Source: Oxyruncus cristatus
Lineage: Eukaryota; Chordata; Aves; Passeriformes; Cotingidae
Direction: 5' to 3'
DNA: 64,000 nt
Assembly (NCBI GenBank): GCA_013399855.1
Contig: VXAY01002920.1
Location: forward strand, 91,419-155,418
Part shown: positions 36,673-47,754 of the stretch, in pieces
Layout of the letters: every line of letters starts with the position of its first letter
Position numbering within the stretch: position 1 is the first letter of the stretch
The notes under the pieces: generated by a model
What the model was told of the DNA's origin: nothing
Databases searched by the model: none
The model's input: only the letters and a program-made list of their open reading frames with translations
Made by a program: the position numbers and the translations under genes

Positions 36673-37227
36673 GTAACTTCTGAAGGTTTTGACTCAAATT
36701 AACAACTGGAGGCTAAGAAACAAGATCCCACGATTAACTGAGTCCACACTGCATTCAACAGCCCTTTAAGACTCATCTGGCAGAGCAGGGCAGCTCTGTC
36801 ACCAAACATCCGAAGCGTTGCTGGGGCACTGAGTCACTTCTAGTCATGGATGACTCCCAACATCCCAGCTACAGGTAGAGTACAGGGGAAAACAAGGCAT
36901 ATCCCAAGGAAAGCACAAGCAAGGCAGCGTTTTGCAGGGCCCACTGAGCACAGAGTTGTGACCCCAAAGCTTCAGAGGCACACATGGAACAGGAGCAGGG
37001 GTATCCTCCCAGCGCTGTTCAGGCTAACACAGAGCATTCACAGCCCTGCCTCCAAAGGGTGATCATCTCAGATCTCCAGCTCTGGGAACTTTGATTGCTC
37101 AGGGAACACGGAGTCAGAAATTAATGGTAAAAAATCCTAAATATTTAAGCCTGTTTCCCAAATTTGGTATCAACAAGAATCAATCAACACTGTGCACAAA
37201 CAGCTCCAAAGTGAACAATGAGACATC

Positions 37228-37285
37228 CAGGAGTTGGGCTCCAGGATCCCTGTGGGTCCTTTCCAACTCAGCACATTCCATGAAA
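37228..37285 (+). mobile_element. Very short CR1 3' end, second subfamily
   Basis: About 58 bp (ggatccctgtgggtcctttc, then acattccatga) matching the 3' end type at 40,280-40,318. Confidence 0.6.
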
Positions 37286-37810
37286 AGAATCAGGTAATTT
37301 CTGAATTTTTGATATCAGGGTAGTAAGTGTTGCACCTGCTGATTAGATTTCCAGATCAAAAGTTAGGAAATTGAGACACCAAGTTTGGACAACTGAAGCT
37401 TTTCTGGGCTTTGAGTTGGTTTCACTTTGATTTTTTGTTGTTAAGAGCAGGAACTCTGAAAAATTAGTTACCTGGCCACTTACAGCCCCAACTGATTCCC
37501 TCACTCCTCAGCCATCTGACCCTTTCCTTTTTGAAGGGACCAGACTGGTAAGGCAGACAAGCCCAACAATTTCCTTTTAGTTGCTCCCCCATTCTAACGA
37601 ATTCTGGAAACTGCTTTCCCCACACCCCAAGTGTAAACGCCACTCATCATTCCTCTCTTCCACCAAAGTTACAAAGATCAGAAATGTCACCCATGAATAA
37701 TTTCAGAAAAATCCAGCAATAAAAATCTACGTTTATTTATATATCAATATCTGTATATTTGTGTATCTACATCACGGTGCCAGAATAAAGTGTCTGAGTG
37801 CTGTAAATAC

Positions 37811-37936
37811 CTTCCTGGAGCACATCTTTGAGGGTTATCCTCTCCCTGGAGATGGCGATGTCCTTCACTTTAGCTTTGGCCTCCATGAGAGTGACACTTT
37901 TGAGATCATTCTTCTCTATCCGTAACGTAGGATAAC
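37811..37936 (-). CDS. RYK: RYK exon 8: juxtamembrane to start of kinase-like domain
   Basis: This 126-bp exon encodes 41 full residues from Y-P-T-L-R-I-E-K-N-D to I-T-L-K-D-V-L-Q-E, plus one base of the glycine-loop Gly. The kinase-like domain begins near I-T-L-K-D-V-L. The first position of the nucleotide-binding loop is Q (Q-E-G-T-F-G across exons 8 and 9), not the usual G. The acceptor is gctcctcag and the donor gtattt. The dinucleotide 9 nt upstream of the acceptor is TG, so the alternative acceptor that would add three residues is absent. Confidence 0.96.
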
Positions 37937-38961
37937 CTGAGGAGCCAGCAGAGCCAAACAATCCAACATAAATACCCTTGGAATGAGAACACAAGCACAT
38001 GGCTTCACTCCAGCACCACCTACAGGTACCAGCACAGCCTTAAAATATTATGCATTCATATTAAAAAGAGGACTGAGCAACAAAAACCACAAGATGCCGT
38101 GTGAAGAATTGTCAGCAGGGAAAGAAATCACACAAGGATCCTTTGCAGTGTCACGAGATAATAATAATATATAATGATAAAGTGCCTCTTTATTAACTCC
38201 AAGGAAAGGTGATTAACACCTCCCTCCAGTGCCCTGCCAAGGAAGAAATGAAGAGAGCAGATGCCTGACCCCAGCGGGACATATTCAAACTACCAGTGCC
38301 CTCTGCTGGCACTTCCACACATCTGCAGACACCAGCAGAGTCAGAAAGGATGGACTATTTTTGCACAAGGTTATGAATCATCACAGAAATCTTGAGAATT
38401 ACTGTGATAATATTTTCTTAAAAATGTAAATGTTACTGAAAACCAAGTTAATGCACCTGTGCAATGATCAAGAACATTCTTCTTGCTTATTTTGTGCATC
38501 CACCCTTTTTTCTCCTTATTTTCATTCCCACTGTTTCCAGTGCTGCTGGGGATGTCCCAGAGCAGGTCCGAGTTCTCTGAACCAACAAAGATGGACCAAA
38601 GCAAACAGGAGCCATTTGGGCACAGTGGCCACCAGTCAGGGTGGGGTGAGGAGGGTTGGACCATCATCCCGGGATTGGTCCCTGCCCTTGGCCAGTTCAG
38701 AGCTTCCAGGGGTCATATCCAAATTAACTCATTGGTGGCACTTAGAAGGTCAATTGGGACACCAAAAGCTCAACACTGAGGGGCTGGAGCATGTATTCCC
38801 CAAAGTGGGGAGGAAATAGGAGACCACAGGAGGGCTGAGGGTAATAGTTACCTTTCTGCAGTGCTCCCTCATGAACTGGGATGGTCAGTACCAGCACTAA
38901 GTGCAACCAGAGGACAATGGGAGATACTTTGGGGTCTTATTTATCTGGCTCTAAATAACAG

Positions 38962-39256
38962 ATCACAGAATCACAGGATGGTTCGAGTGGGAAGGGACCT
39001 TAAAGCTCATCCGGTCCCACCCCCTGCCATGGGCAGGGACACCTTCCACTAGCCCAAGTTGCTCCAAGCCCCGTCCAACCTGGCCTTGGACACTTCCAGG
39101 GATGGGGCAGCCACAGCTTCTCTGGGCAGCCTGTGCCAGGACCTCCTCACTCTAATTGAAAAAACTTCTTCCTTCTACCTAATCTAAACTGATCCTCTTC
39201 TAGTTTAAAATCATCACCCCTTGTTCCATCTACACTGACATTTCCTCTCACCAGAC
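38962..39256 (-). mobile_element. CR1 LINE 3' fragment
   Basis: The antisense 3' end (gatcacagaatcacaggatg) and 3' UTR, with an alternative internal section after about 39,150 (ttgaaaaaacttcttccttc). Confidence 0.92.
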
Positions 39257-39969
39257 TGCAGAACAAAATCTCCTCAGGCATTTCATACGAAACTATATGA
39301 TCTTAAAGGTCTGCTCTAAACTATGGTTGAGAAGATCACTGGGAGCAGTAGAGAAAACACTTAATTTACACTTCTGACAAGGCCAGGGTACCTTTCCAGC
39401 TTGGTAGCTGCCACTCTGTCGAGAAAAAGAGCAATTTGAGTTTAACAGAGAGACAGTTTGTTCCTCTGTCCAGGTTCCCCCAGTTTTCTCACTTTCTAAC
39501 ATAACCCCTCACCTCACTTTTGAATTTCTCCAGCACCCCTCCAGCAGTCCCTGCAGCCACCTAAGCTGGGGCTGAGTCCTGCCTTCTCCCAGTGCCCAGC
39601 CATGGACACCAGTCCTGCCCATACGAGCCTGTGCAGAGGCCAAGCCGACCAAAAACCTCTCCTCTACCAAAAAGGTCCATTTTGGGCTAGCTTAGCCCCC
39701 TGAATGACCTGGCAGCCCTGTAGTGCACGTGCAGCACACGGAAAAGGCTCCTGGTCACTCCAGTGAGGCTGAACAGCCAAGGAACTGCACTCCAGGTGTG
39801 TCCCGGCACCATCCAGCTTCCCTCCAGATGGAACAGTCCCTTCCCTGGAGCAATGCTGCATGGGATAGCTCTCCACTAGACAATCATTTGAGGAGCAAAA
39901 ATTCCATAGATACTAAATAGGTTCATTAACCACACAATTAACAGAGCCCAGCTGAGGGCACTTGGCTTG

Positions 39970-40320
39970 TTCAGCCTGGAGGAAACTGAGGTCAGACCCC
40001 ATCAGGGTCTGCAGCTCCCTCAGGAGGAGCAGCTCTGATCTTTTCCCTCTGGGACCAGGGACAGGACCCAGGGAAGGGCTGGAGCTGTGTCAGGGCAGGG
40101 TCAGGTTGGATCTCAGGACAAGGTTCTTCCCCCAGAGGGTGGTTGGCACTGACCAGGCTCCCCAGGGCAGTGGGCACAGCCCCAAGGCTGCCAGAGCTCC
40201 AGGAGGGTTTGGACAATGCACTCAGGGACAGGGTGGGATTGTTGGGATGTCCTGGGCAGGGTCAGGACATGGACTGGATAATCCTTGTGGGTCCCTCCAG
40301 CTCAGGATATTCCATGATAT
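39970..40320 (+). mobile_element. CR1 LINE fragment, second subfamily
   Basis: The most complete copy of this subfamily in the window, from gttcagcctggaggaaactg to gctcaggatattccatgata. Confidence 0.88.
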
Positions 40321-40551
40321 CAGCTACCAGACCAGTCAACCACAGAGAATACAATCCACTGCCATCCTTCCTTTGCATTCACTGCTCTTTTTGGCTGCTT
40401 CATATCATTTCAAGTAAAGCTGTAAGCAAAAAAAGACGAAAAGAACAGCACAACCATCAGGAACACATGGAGATGGGACCACTCCTGAGCCCCAGAGCTC
40501 CCTCCAGACTGTGGCATGGCTGGATAAGCCTGTCCTTAGATTAACACTTAC

Positions 40552-40652
40552 TGGTTACTGGCGTGGCGTTGTTGGGGGTGTCAGCTCGCAGGTACTGCGT
40601 CGTCTGCGTGGAAGGCTGGGACAGGCCTTGGGAGCTGCTGCTGTCACTGATG
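40552..40652 (-). CDS. RYK: RYK exon 7: juxtamembrane Ser/Thr-rich region
   Basis: This 101-bp exon encodes I-S-D-S-S-S-S-Q-G-L-S-Q-P-S-T-Q-T-T-Q-Y-L-R and D-T-P-N-N-A-T-P-V-T, with split Ser codons at both ends. The acceptor is aaaccag and the donor gtaagt. The region is rich in Ser and Thr, lies just inside the membrane and is typical of RYK; it is probably unstructured. The downstream junction creates the T-S-Y-P sequence with exon 8, without the Ser-Ser-Gly insertion known from one mammalian isoform. Confidence 0.96.
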
Positions 40653-42782
40653 CTGGTTTAAAACAAAGATGGACAGTTAAAACATCACTGCTTGCCACTG
40701 GAACACATCCAAAGTTAACTTAGTGACGTTAAACCAGGAGATTTTCCAGGTAAGGCTTGGAAAGAGCGGAGTTTTTGAAGTCGCTCACACATTAAATTGC
40801 GTTTCAGGGAACTCAACAATCTCAGCACTTCTGTTCTTGCAGTGTGAACAGCTTCCTCTTGTTTCTTTTGCAGAATTTGCTCTGTTTTCCAGTACTTTCC
40901 CCTCCTTTCTGAATAATCAAAGTCACAAAACATTACAGCAAGAACCACCCTGTCATACCAAAACCAACCATTATATTCCAGAGAAGACCCAGAGAAGACT
41001 TGCACACATTTCTTTCACGGTACCAGTGTCCCACTGAGACTCTCTTTTACAGCCCAAACTGCTCTACCCTACTTTGTCATTCCCTTCACCAACGGTTGTC
41101 CCTTTCAGGACCACCTACAATGTGGGTTTGAGATGCTTTCTCTGGGCAGAAGGCCCAGAGCTGCACGAGTATTCAAGAGACAGGTAAACCACAGCAGAAC
41201 ATCTTCTGTCTTATCCTTACAGTCAAAATCCTGCTGGAGTTGTTGCAGCTGTAATGGCCCAAGAACAGCTGAAGAGGTAAACGTAGGACCTGTTACCAGC
41301 TCAGATGGCAGGGCCAGAGAAAACCTTTTTTGATGTCCCCCCCAAACACACATCCAAACATCCCCCCCTTTTATCCAACTTAAAAGCCTCTCCACTTCTG
41401 CTGACTGTACTGGGAGAACAAAGAGGAGATTGGTTTGGGATACAACCTCTGCATTGCTGAATAATCGGCATTTAATGTTTCTTGGACTGCTGTTGAGGGC
41501 TGACCAAGCAGTGCCAGCCATCCTTGTAGGACTGTCAGGCATGAGGTGATTCCCTTCTGCTCCCTCTGAAGCCCGACTTCCCTTAAAAACCAGAAATCCA
41601 CGTCAACTCTTCCCCATTACACCACAATCACAGATACACCTGCTGAATTTTTTCTTTAGAACAGAATCTGCTGGTTCTCACAACACAAACATACTGATTT
41701 ATAACCGACCTCAACTCTCTCTAGGAACTTTTTTTTACAACTATTCCCACATTCCCTGTCTTCCATGTGGAGGGTTTCAGCACAGCTTTTACCATGAGGT
41801 CAAAGTCACGGCTGCTGGTGTAGCTGCACCCCTTTAACTTCCTCTGGAGCTTCTGAATGAATATCTCTGGTGCTGACAATTCATTACTGCTTATTTTAAC
41901 TGTTCCCACTATTTCACCCACAAGCTGCTTCAACATGACCCATTTCCCTGGAAACAACTGTCCTGGCATGGACCCTGCATTAAACACGGATGCACAACTT
42001 TTCCCACCCTGGCTGGAAACTCCTTTTGTAACCTGATTGCCCACCGGCCCTATGGATTCCTTTGGCCAGAGGTAAGCTTGAGAAAGGAATTATTCTTTTA
42101 ATGCCTGTTGCAAGCCTAAAACACCCCCTTTTGGGTTGGCTTCACTCTGGTTTTTAGGTTTAACTCTTTCTGAGCTTTCCCATTCTCATATTCTGTCAGC
42201 TTTTTGAACGATCCCTTCTTGCTTTAATGACTCCCATTATCCTGCTGTTAAGTCATGCCAGCTTTCCTTGGCATTTTTTCCAGTGCCTTTTCTAGGAGGT
42301 TTTGCACCATTTGCTCTGGACTTCCCACACAATGTTCTTAAATAATCTGTGTGCACCTGTAAACTCAGCTACCTGCTTTGAGCTTCTAGTTAACAACCCT
42401 CCTCAGTTTTATTTCGTTCTGGGGTTTGAAACTAAGCAACAGTGGGTTTTCCAGGCTCTGTTGCTCCTGGGAGGATATTAACTCCAATGACATTAACATC
42501 TTCCTCTCAGAACCCCTTTACAGCAACAGTTTGAGACTGTATTTCAAAGTCAATCCAAAAGCTGTTTCTTCTCTCAGTGAGTTTTCCCGAAAACAAAACT
42601 CCACAGACGCTGATTTTCAGGCACATGTTGCCTCTGTTACACCTTTGCTCTAGCACCAGCTGACCACAGCTCTTACCCAGGAACATATCTAAGGTTTTGT
42701 CACTTCAGGCACCTTTGGGTTCCAAAATCAAGCCCTCACATGGTGCTCCGAAGAGCTAAACCCCAGGAGCTGCACAAACTTT

Positions 42783-42866
42783 ATAAAACCACAGCACGGT
42801 TTGGGTTGGAAGGGACTTTGAAGATCATCTTGCTCCAACTGCCTGCCATGGGCAGGGAAACCTCCC
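42783..42866 (-). mobile_element. Very short CR1 3' fragment
   Basis: Antisense 3' end (gcacggtttgggttggaagg) and about 80 bp in total. Confidence 0.85.
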
Positions 42867-43469
42867 TGAAATGATCAGAATTTATCAGTAGGGCATAAAC
42901 TGATTTACAGCAAATTATTAACACTTGCAAACTACAAAGGACCAACATTAGATGAATTTTTAGCCTGTATTTCCACAGAAATCCAGTGCAATGGAGCGGA
43001 TGAAAGGACACTTGATGCCACTGCTGGGCTTGACACCCTCGAAACCTCCCAGACGACACTGCTCACACACTATAGCTGCAATGTTTTCCCTTTCTGAATT
43101 AAAGCTGCACATCCTTTAACACCTTCAGCTGATTAAAAGCCCTCAGCAGACAATCAGGCACAAAGGAATTGAGGGAAGGTGACAAGTCAATCAAGCCTTG
43201 AGAAACCACAGCTGTTGGGCAGTGGCTCCCCAAACCCACGTGGGCTGGGGACACCAGGGAAGAGGATGGCAGAGGGAAAAACTGAGAGGAACAGATGAAA
43301 GGATGAAGAGGAAGATGAAAAGATAAAGCAACTCTCAGAGGTTAAAGGCAGCACAGCAGCAGTTCAAGATACCCTTTCCCCGGGGGTGACCACCCACAGG
43401 CCCGACTGTTTTCCAAAGGATCCAGTTTCAAACTGCCAGGTCCTGAACAGTTGCAACTGATGCAGCCTC

Positions 43470-43848
43470 GGTCCACCTGCTTTTCCAGCCTTTCTTCCAC
43501 CTCGGTTTTTAATCCCTACTCCACTGCCCTTGGGCTCACATTACAAGTCCCTTTCACATGCATGTGCCCCAGTTTTTCTGCATTGGAAATGCATTTGGGA
43601 GAGTGAAACATTTCCAGCTTTATAACCAAGCAGTTGTAATCCCCAGACTGTACCCTAAGGGTAAAGGGAATACTGGAAAATCCATCAAAATAGAGAAAAC
43701 TGAAATTCAGTCTCCTGTAGATATCAGTAAAAAACAAATGTTTCCATAGACTCCTGGATCCCAGACTGGCTTCAGTTGGAAAGGACCTTAGAGCTCATCT
43801 CACTCCAACCCCCTGCCATGGGCAGGGACACCTTCCACTAGCCCAGGT
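43470..43848 (-). repeat. 379-bp perfect inverted duplicate, intron 6 copy
   Basis: Reverse complement of 16,700-17,078 with no mismatch. Here the CR1 part (43,760-43,848) continues smoothly into the rest of an ordinary CR1 (to about 44,160), so this looks like the source location and intron 13 the recipient. Confidence 0.97.
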
Positions 43849-44160
43849 TGCTCCATGTCCCATCCAACCTGGCCTTGGACGCTTCCAGAGATCCAGGGGC
43901 AGCCACAGCTTCTCTGGGCAACCTGTGCCAGGGCCTCATCACTCTCCTAGGGAAGAATTCCTTCCCAATATCCCATCTAACCCTGCCCTCTGGCAGTGGG
44001 AAGCCATTCCCTCTTCTCTTGTCCCTGCAGGCCCTTGTTTAAAGTCCCTCTCCAGCTCTCCTGGAGCCCCCTGAGATACTGGAAGGGGCTAAAAGGTCTT
44101 TGCAGACCCTTCTTCTCTCCAGCCTGAGCACCCCCAGCTCTCCCAGACTGCCTTTTCGGT
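43760..44160 (-). mobile_element. CR1 LINE 3' fragment, donor of the duplicated end
   Basis: Antisense CR1 from about 43,760 (ggcttcagttggaaaggacc) through the 3' UTR to the ORF2 end near 44,160. Its usual octamer terminus is missing and the flank begins directly. Confidence 0.92.
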
Positions 44161-44474
44161 GTGCCCAAGTATCTATCAATTTTTCCTTCAATCCTGACAA
44201 TCCCTGTAAATCTGATTCTGTCCTAATTTCCCCACTCCACACAACTATTCCTGAACAGCCCCAACCCTCCAACCCCATAAACAGCAGAGCACCTGCAAAA
44301 GCTGCTGTTCTGCAGCACAGCACTTACCACCACCCTACACAGGCAGTACCTGCTACAGCTTTCCATCGAGAGCAGAAATGCCGAGCTACTATGGAGAGCT
44401 TGTTTTGAGACCAAACTCCCACAGATCTGAGCAAACGTGTCCCAGAAACGCACTGGGAAAGCTGGAATACACAC

Positions 44475-44619
44475 CTGTCATCCAACTCGATCCTTTTCAT
44501 GCTGTGGAGGTGCAGAACAGCCAGGATTATTGCCACCAGAAATATCACAGCACAGCACACGCCCACACTGATGTAGAACACCCGGGTGGAAGTGGTGGGA
44601 GCTGCGTTTACAGGATCGA
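44475..44619 (-). CDS. RYK: RYK exon 6: transmembrane segment
   Basis: This 145-bp exon encodes 47 complete residues from D-P-V-N-A-A-P-T-T-S-T to K-R-I-E-L-D-D. A hydrophobic stretch of about 25 residues (V-F-Y-I-S-V-G-V-C-C-A-V-I-F-L-V-A-I-I-L-A-V) is the single transmembrane helix, followed by the basic stop-transfer region H-S-M-K-R. RYK is known to be cut within the membrane by gamma-secretase, releasing an intracellular fragment. The acceptor is ctgtttcag and the donor gtgtgt. It is nearly invariant relative to mammalian RYK. Confidence 0.97.
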
Positions 44620-45257
44620 CTGAAACAGAGAGGTGGAAAGTCACCGAAGAGAAAAAAAAAAAACACACAAAACCCACAAGAAATGACAATTTGTTAGTTT
44701 GTTACAGCAACATGAGCAGAGGGGCTGGAGGCAGGGAGGGATCAGGCAGGTATCCTGGAGAACAACTGCCCTGGAAGAGACAACGGGGGGGAGGGGTGGT
44801 AAAAGACAACACTGAGCAAAGCACTCCACTGCCTTCCAATAGCATTTGGGCCAAACATTGACATTTTGGGCACCGTGGAGGCTGAGCACAGTCAGCTGAT
44901 GGTGTTTCCAGGCAGGAGTAAGGAAAAGAAACCACCTCATCCCATTCCCTCAACATTGACGGGTTAAAACAGCAAACCAGAAAGGTCCTACAGTCCTAAA
45001 GAAAATAGTCATGTAGAGAAACCAAAGTCCCTAAGATGGGACACAAGAACTGTAAGGAGACTTGGAATAGGGTTTTTTTTCCCCTTCACTAGTTAATATA
45101 CTTAATTAATAAAATTAATTACCAAAAACTCCCACTAAAATACTGGGTATAGTACAGACTACCTGCGGAGTGTTTTAACAGGGAACGCTGAGGAACCAAA
45201 GAACATCCCAAGTTTTTCAGTTTTCACACCCAAAGCTGTACATTCAGGATTACTTAC
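44620..45257 (-). other. RYK: RYK intron 5 (638 bp)
   Basis: GT-AG intron with no recognised element. A12 near 44,652-44,663. Confidence 0.88.
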
Positions 45258-45314
45258 AGAGAGCCTTGCTGCTGTTTTTATCAGTTGTTGGAGATTTGAC
45301 TTCTGGTTCAAGCT
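45258..45314 (-). CDS. RYK: RYK exon 5: extracellular stalk
   Basis: This small 57-bp exon encodes L-E-P-E-V-K-S-P-T-T-D-K-N-S-S-K-A-L plus split codons on both sides (K before, F after). The acceptor is ctctttag and the donor gtaagt. It forms the flexible membrane-proximal stalk between the WIF domain and the membrane, with one N-S-S sequon. It is the least conserved RYK exon in the window and, by memory, one residue longer than the mammalian exon. Phase matching with exons 4 and 6 supports it even though the sequence is diverged. Confidence 0.92.
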
Positions 45315-47117
45315 CTAAAGAGATGAGACAAAACCATTCAATTCAGTGTACTTTTATTACTGCAGCCCTTCACAGGAAGCCAATTCCCTCCTTTAGGGAA
45401 AACCAGACTGAAGGATGATATACATGATGACTATTTAAACACTCAGAAATATGCAGCTAAAGGCACAATACTCAGCTCACGCGTGTTGCAGTCCTTTACA
45501 AAGGGAACGAATCTTCATTAAGCTTATTGTGAGTGTGGTTACCCAAGGGAGCAGTGCAAAGCCAGGGAATGCAGGCTGTGGAGCTGCCTTCAGGTGAACC
45601 TCCCTGCGGATCTGCATGGAGGGAATCCAATATTTCTGTGGCTGCAAAGGCACAGTCCCACTTGCACATCCCTCTTCCTACTTCCAATTGTGTCCAACCC
45701 AGCCCAGCCCAGCCCCTTCCCATCCCAGTTCAGCCTGATCAACTTGTGAAAGAGTAATCCAGGGCAGGGAAAAGTTGGAGAGTTTCTCTCCTCCTCTTTT
45801 TTTATTCCTTTTTTAAACTTGAGGAGGAACTATCAGGAATGCCCTGAGCAAAACCAGTAGCAAGTTCCTGTGTATTTCTAACTTAGGCACTAAATCAAGT
45901 CAGAAATCCCTGGGTGATCTACAACAATCAACACACAAAGCGACTGATGGTTTGATGAACCTGCAGAAATGTGGTCTCTCTAAGAATCATTTCTGCATGA
46001 TTTAGGAAGTGGATTTGTCTCACACCCCCAGAAAACTGTGTGGTGCCTATGGAAACCTCTGCCACACATCCACAGCTGGGAATGGATCAGCAGGGCTGAC
46101 TTCCCCCACTTAGAATATTTGAAAAAATACCCAGGAAAACATAAAATAAAGGTAAAAATGTCAGTATTATCAGCCAGACCTCCATTTTTACTCTAAACAG
46201 AGATGCACTTTAATTATTATAATTCTTATTATATTTATAATGATCTTCCTGTAGCATCAATGCAAGGAAAACGAGTATCCCAACATTATGTGCTACAAAG
46301 CCACACCAGCTCTTCAACCCACACCTTCTCCAAGTTCATCCCTGGGCATTTATACTCCAGAAAAGTGACAAAGTTCCCTCTGGAAAGCCAACTGCTGTCC
46401 TGTCCTCAAAGGCTCCAAGTGATCAGAGCCAGGAGGAGCATCTAAAGAGAGAGGTGGCCACCCCCATACGCTGCCTGGGAACGGGACACCACAGTCATTT
46501 CTAAGGAGGGCACAGCTCTTGGGATCCTCCTAAACAGTTTTCTTCTGATACCTATCAAAACACTAGGAAACACTTTGAAAATTCTAGGAAGCAGCAACAA
46601 TCCAAGAATGAATTATGCTTGCAGATTCCCAAGTGGAAACACCAAAGAGTCGATCTGGGATTTCTGGAGTCTGGATTACATCATTTTGTACTCCATATCT
46701 GACAGACCAACACCTCCTTATACTCACTAAATAGCTAATCTTATCATAACTTGTAAACTAAGTAGATTTTTTTGGTAATTCTTAGAACAATTTGAATTCT
46801 CAGAGTGTTGCAGTTTTGAAGAAACATCTTTTTTCCTTCCAAGAACAGAGAAAATGCTTTCTGATATATATATATATATATATAAAATAAAGGTCAATCA
46901 ATACAGCAGAACTTTTTGGGAAAGTTATTCATTCACCAACTTCTGCTTTTGCCACAAGTCCCCCGCTGACCTCTGAAAGACAAAATTTGACCTGGTTTCT
47001 TCCAATCCTCCCCAACACTCACTGTTACTCCTGTCATGGATCACACACCATCCCACTCCCTTTTCCTATCACACTTTAATAACAGAACTTTTAAAGATTT
47101 GAAACTTAATCGCTTAC
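45315..47117 (-). other. RYK: RYK intron 4 (1,803 bp)
   Basis: GT-AG intron without CR1. Holds a TA microsatellite at 46,864-46,884. Confidence 0.88.
46864..46884. repeat. TA dinucleotide microsatellite
   Basis: About ten uninterrupted AT/TA units in intron 4 of RYK. Confidence 0.95.
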
Positions 47118-47252
47118 TTTTGTAGCACATTTTCCTTCTTTTGAAATTTAAAACTGTGATGTTTTTTGAGGAATTCATGGTCAAGTTGAGCTGCATCAGT
47201 ATTGTGACGTCGGAGTCGAGTCTGCCAGTGCAGGAGAGTTCCACACAAAACA
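47118..47252 (-). CDS. RYK: RYK exon 4: WIF domain end and tetrabasic site
   Basis: This 135-bp exon encodes 44 complete residues, from F-C-V-E-L-S-C-T-G to F-K-R-R-K-M-C-Y-K. It completes the WIF domain. The Cys of L-S-C and the Cys of M-C-Y are the conserved pair expected to form the WIF disulfide. An additional Cys two codons into the exon (47,245-47,247) replaces Arg of mammalian RYK as I recall it. Three sequons are present (N-L-T, N-S-S, N-I-T). K-R-R-K is the tetrabasic processing site described for RYK. The acceptor is ttcacag and the donor gtaagc. Confidence 0.96.
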
Positions 47253-47654
47253 CTGTGAACACAACAAACAGCGATTGCAGGTAAGTTTGAGCAGTTCCCA
47301 GACATTGAGATGGAACAACTTTTCCATGACAAGGGTCTTTATAAATGATGTTTATAATGCACATAGTTAAATAACTCGATATTAAGAAATGTTGTTTTAG
47401 CCTTCACGTTTCATCCACTTCAGACAACTACTGTTAGAGCATTAAAGGACACAGATTTTAAATTCAGACAACTACTGTTAGAGCATTAAAGGACACAGAT
47501 TTTAAATTCAGACAACTACTGTTAGAGCATTAAAGGACACAGATTTTAAATTCATTTATGTCAATTGTATTAAATGTTCACAGGTTACTAAAACTGTATT
47601 TGGGGCTAAATTACCATTATTCCCCCATTAGCTGGATGGGGGTGGGAATTTTAC
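47253..47654 (-). other. RYK: RYK intron 3 (402 bp)
   Basis: The smallest intron. One third of it is the perfect 3 x 44-bp repeat at 47,421-47,552. Confidence 0.92.
47421..47552. repeat. Perfect tandem triplication, 44-bp unit
   Basis: Three identical 44-bp units start at 47,421, 47,465 and 47,509, each beginning cagacaactactgttagagc. No mismatch among the copies. Confidence 0.97.
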
Positions 47655-47754
47655 CTGAGAGGGTGCGAGGAACTTCTCCCTGTAGAGAGATGTTGGCCTG
47701 GGGCAGAGCCATGGCCATGGGATCATGAACCTGAAACCCCAGTTTATACTCAAC
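47655..47754 (-). CDS. RYK: RYK exon 3: WIF domain, middle part
   Basis: This 100-bp exon encodes 33 residues from V-E-Y-K-L-G-F-Q-V to G-E-V-P-R-T-L-S plus one base of the next codon. The acceptor is cgttacag and the donor gtaaaa. It carries an N-glycosylation sequon (N-I-S). It follows exon 2 in phase 0. The central stretch (H-D-P-M-A-M-A-L-P-Q-A) is the most different from mammalian RYK as recalled, while both ends are conserved. Confidence 0.96.

Larger units (their letters stand above)
35300..37810 (-). other. RYK: RYK intron 8 (2,511 bp)
   Basis: GT-AG intron. Contains two short CR1 pieces (36,566-36,672 and 37,228-37,285). The rest shows nothing recognisable. Confidence 0.88.
37937..40551 (-). 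other. RYK: RYK intron 7 (2,615 bp)
   Basis: GT-AG intron. CR1 copies at 38,962-39,256 and 39,970-40,320; otherwise nothing recognised. Its 3' splice site is discussed under exon 8. Confidence 0.88.
40653..44474 (-). other. RYK: RYK intron 6 (3,822 bp)
   Basis: GT-AG intron. A short CR1 at 42,783-42,866 and the CR1 plus duplicated block at 43,470-44,160. From 40,653 to 42,782 nothing is recognised; 41,330-42,400 is fairly pyrimidine-rich. Confidence 0.88.

Noticed and set aside
37929..38000. Exon 8 extended upstream in the same frame (A-G-S-S-G-Y-P)
   Set aside because: The frame stays open through the intron end, but only the cag at 37,937-37,939 gives an acceptor that joins exon 7 in phase; no upstream AG is available.
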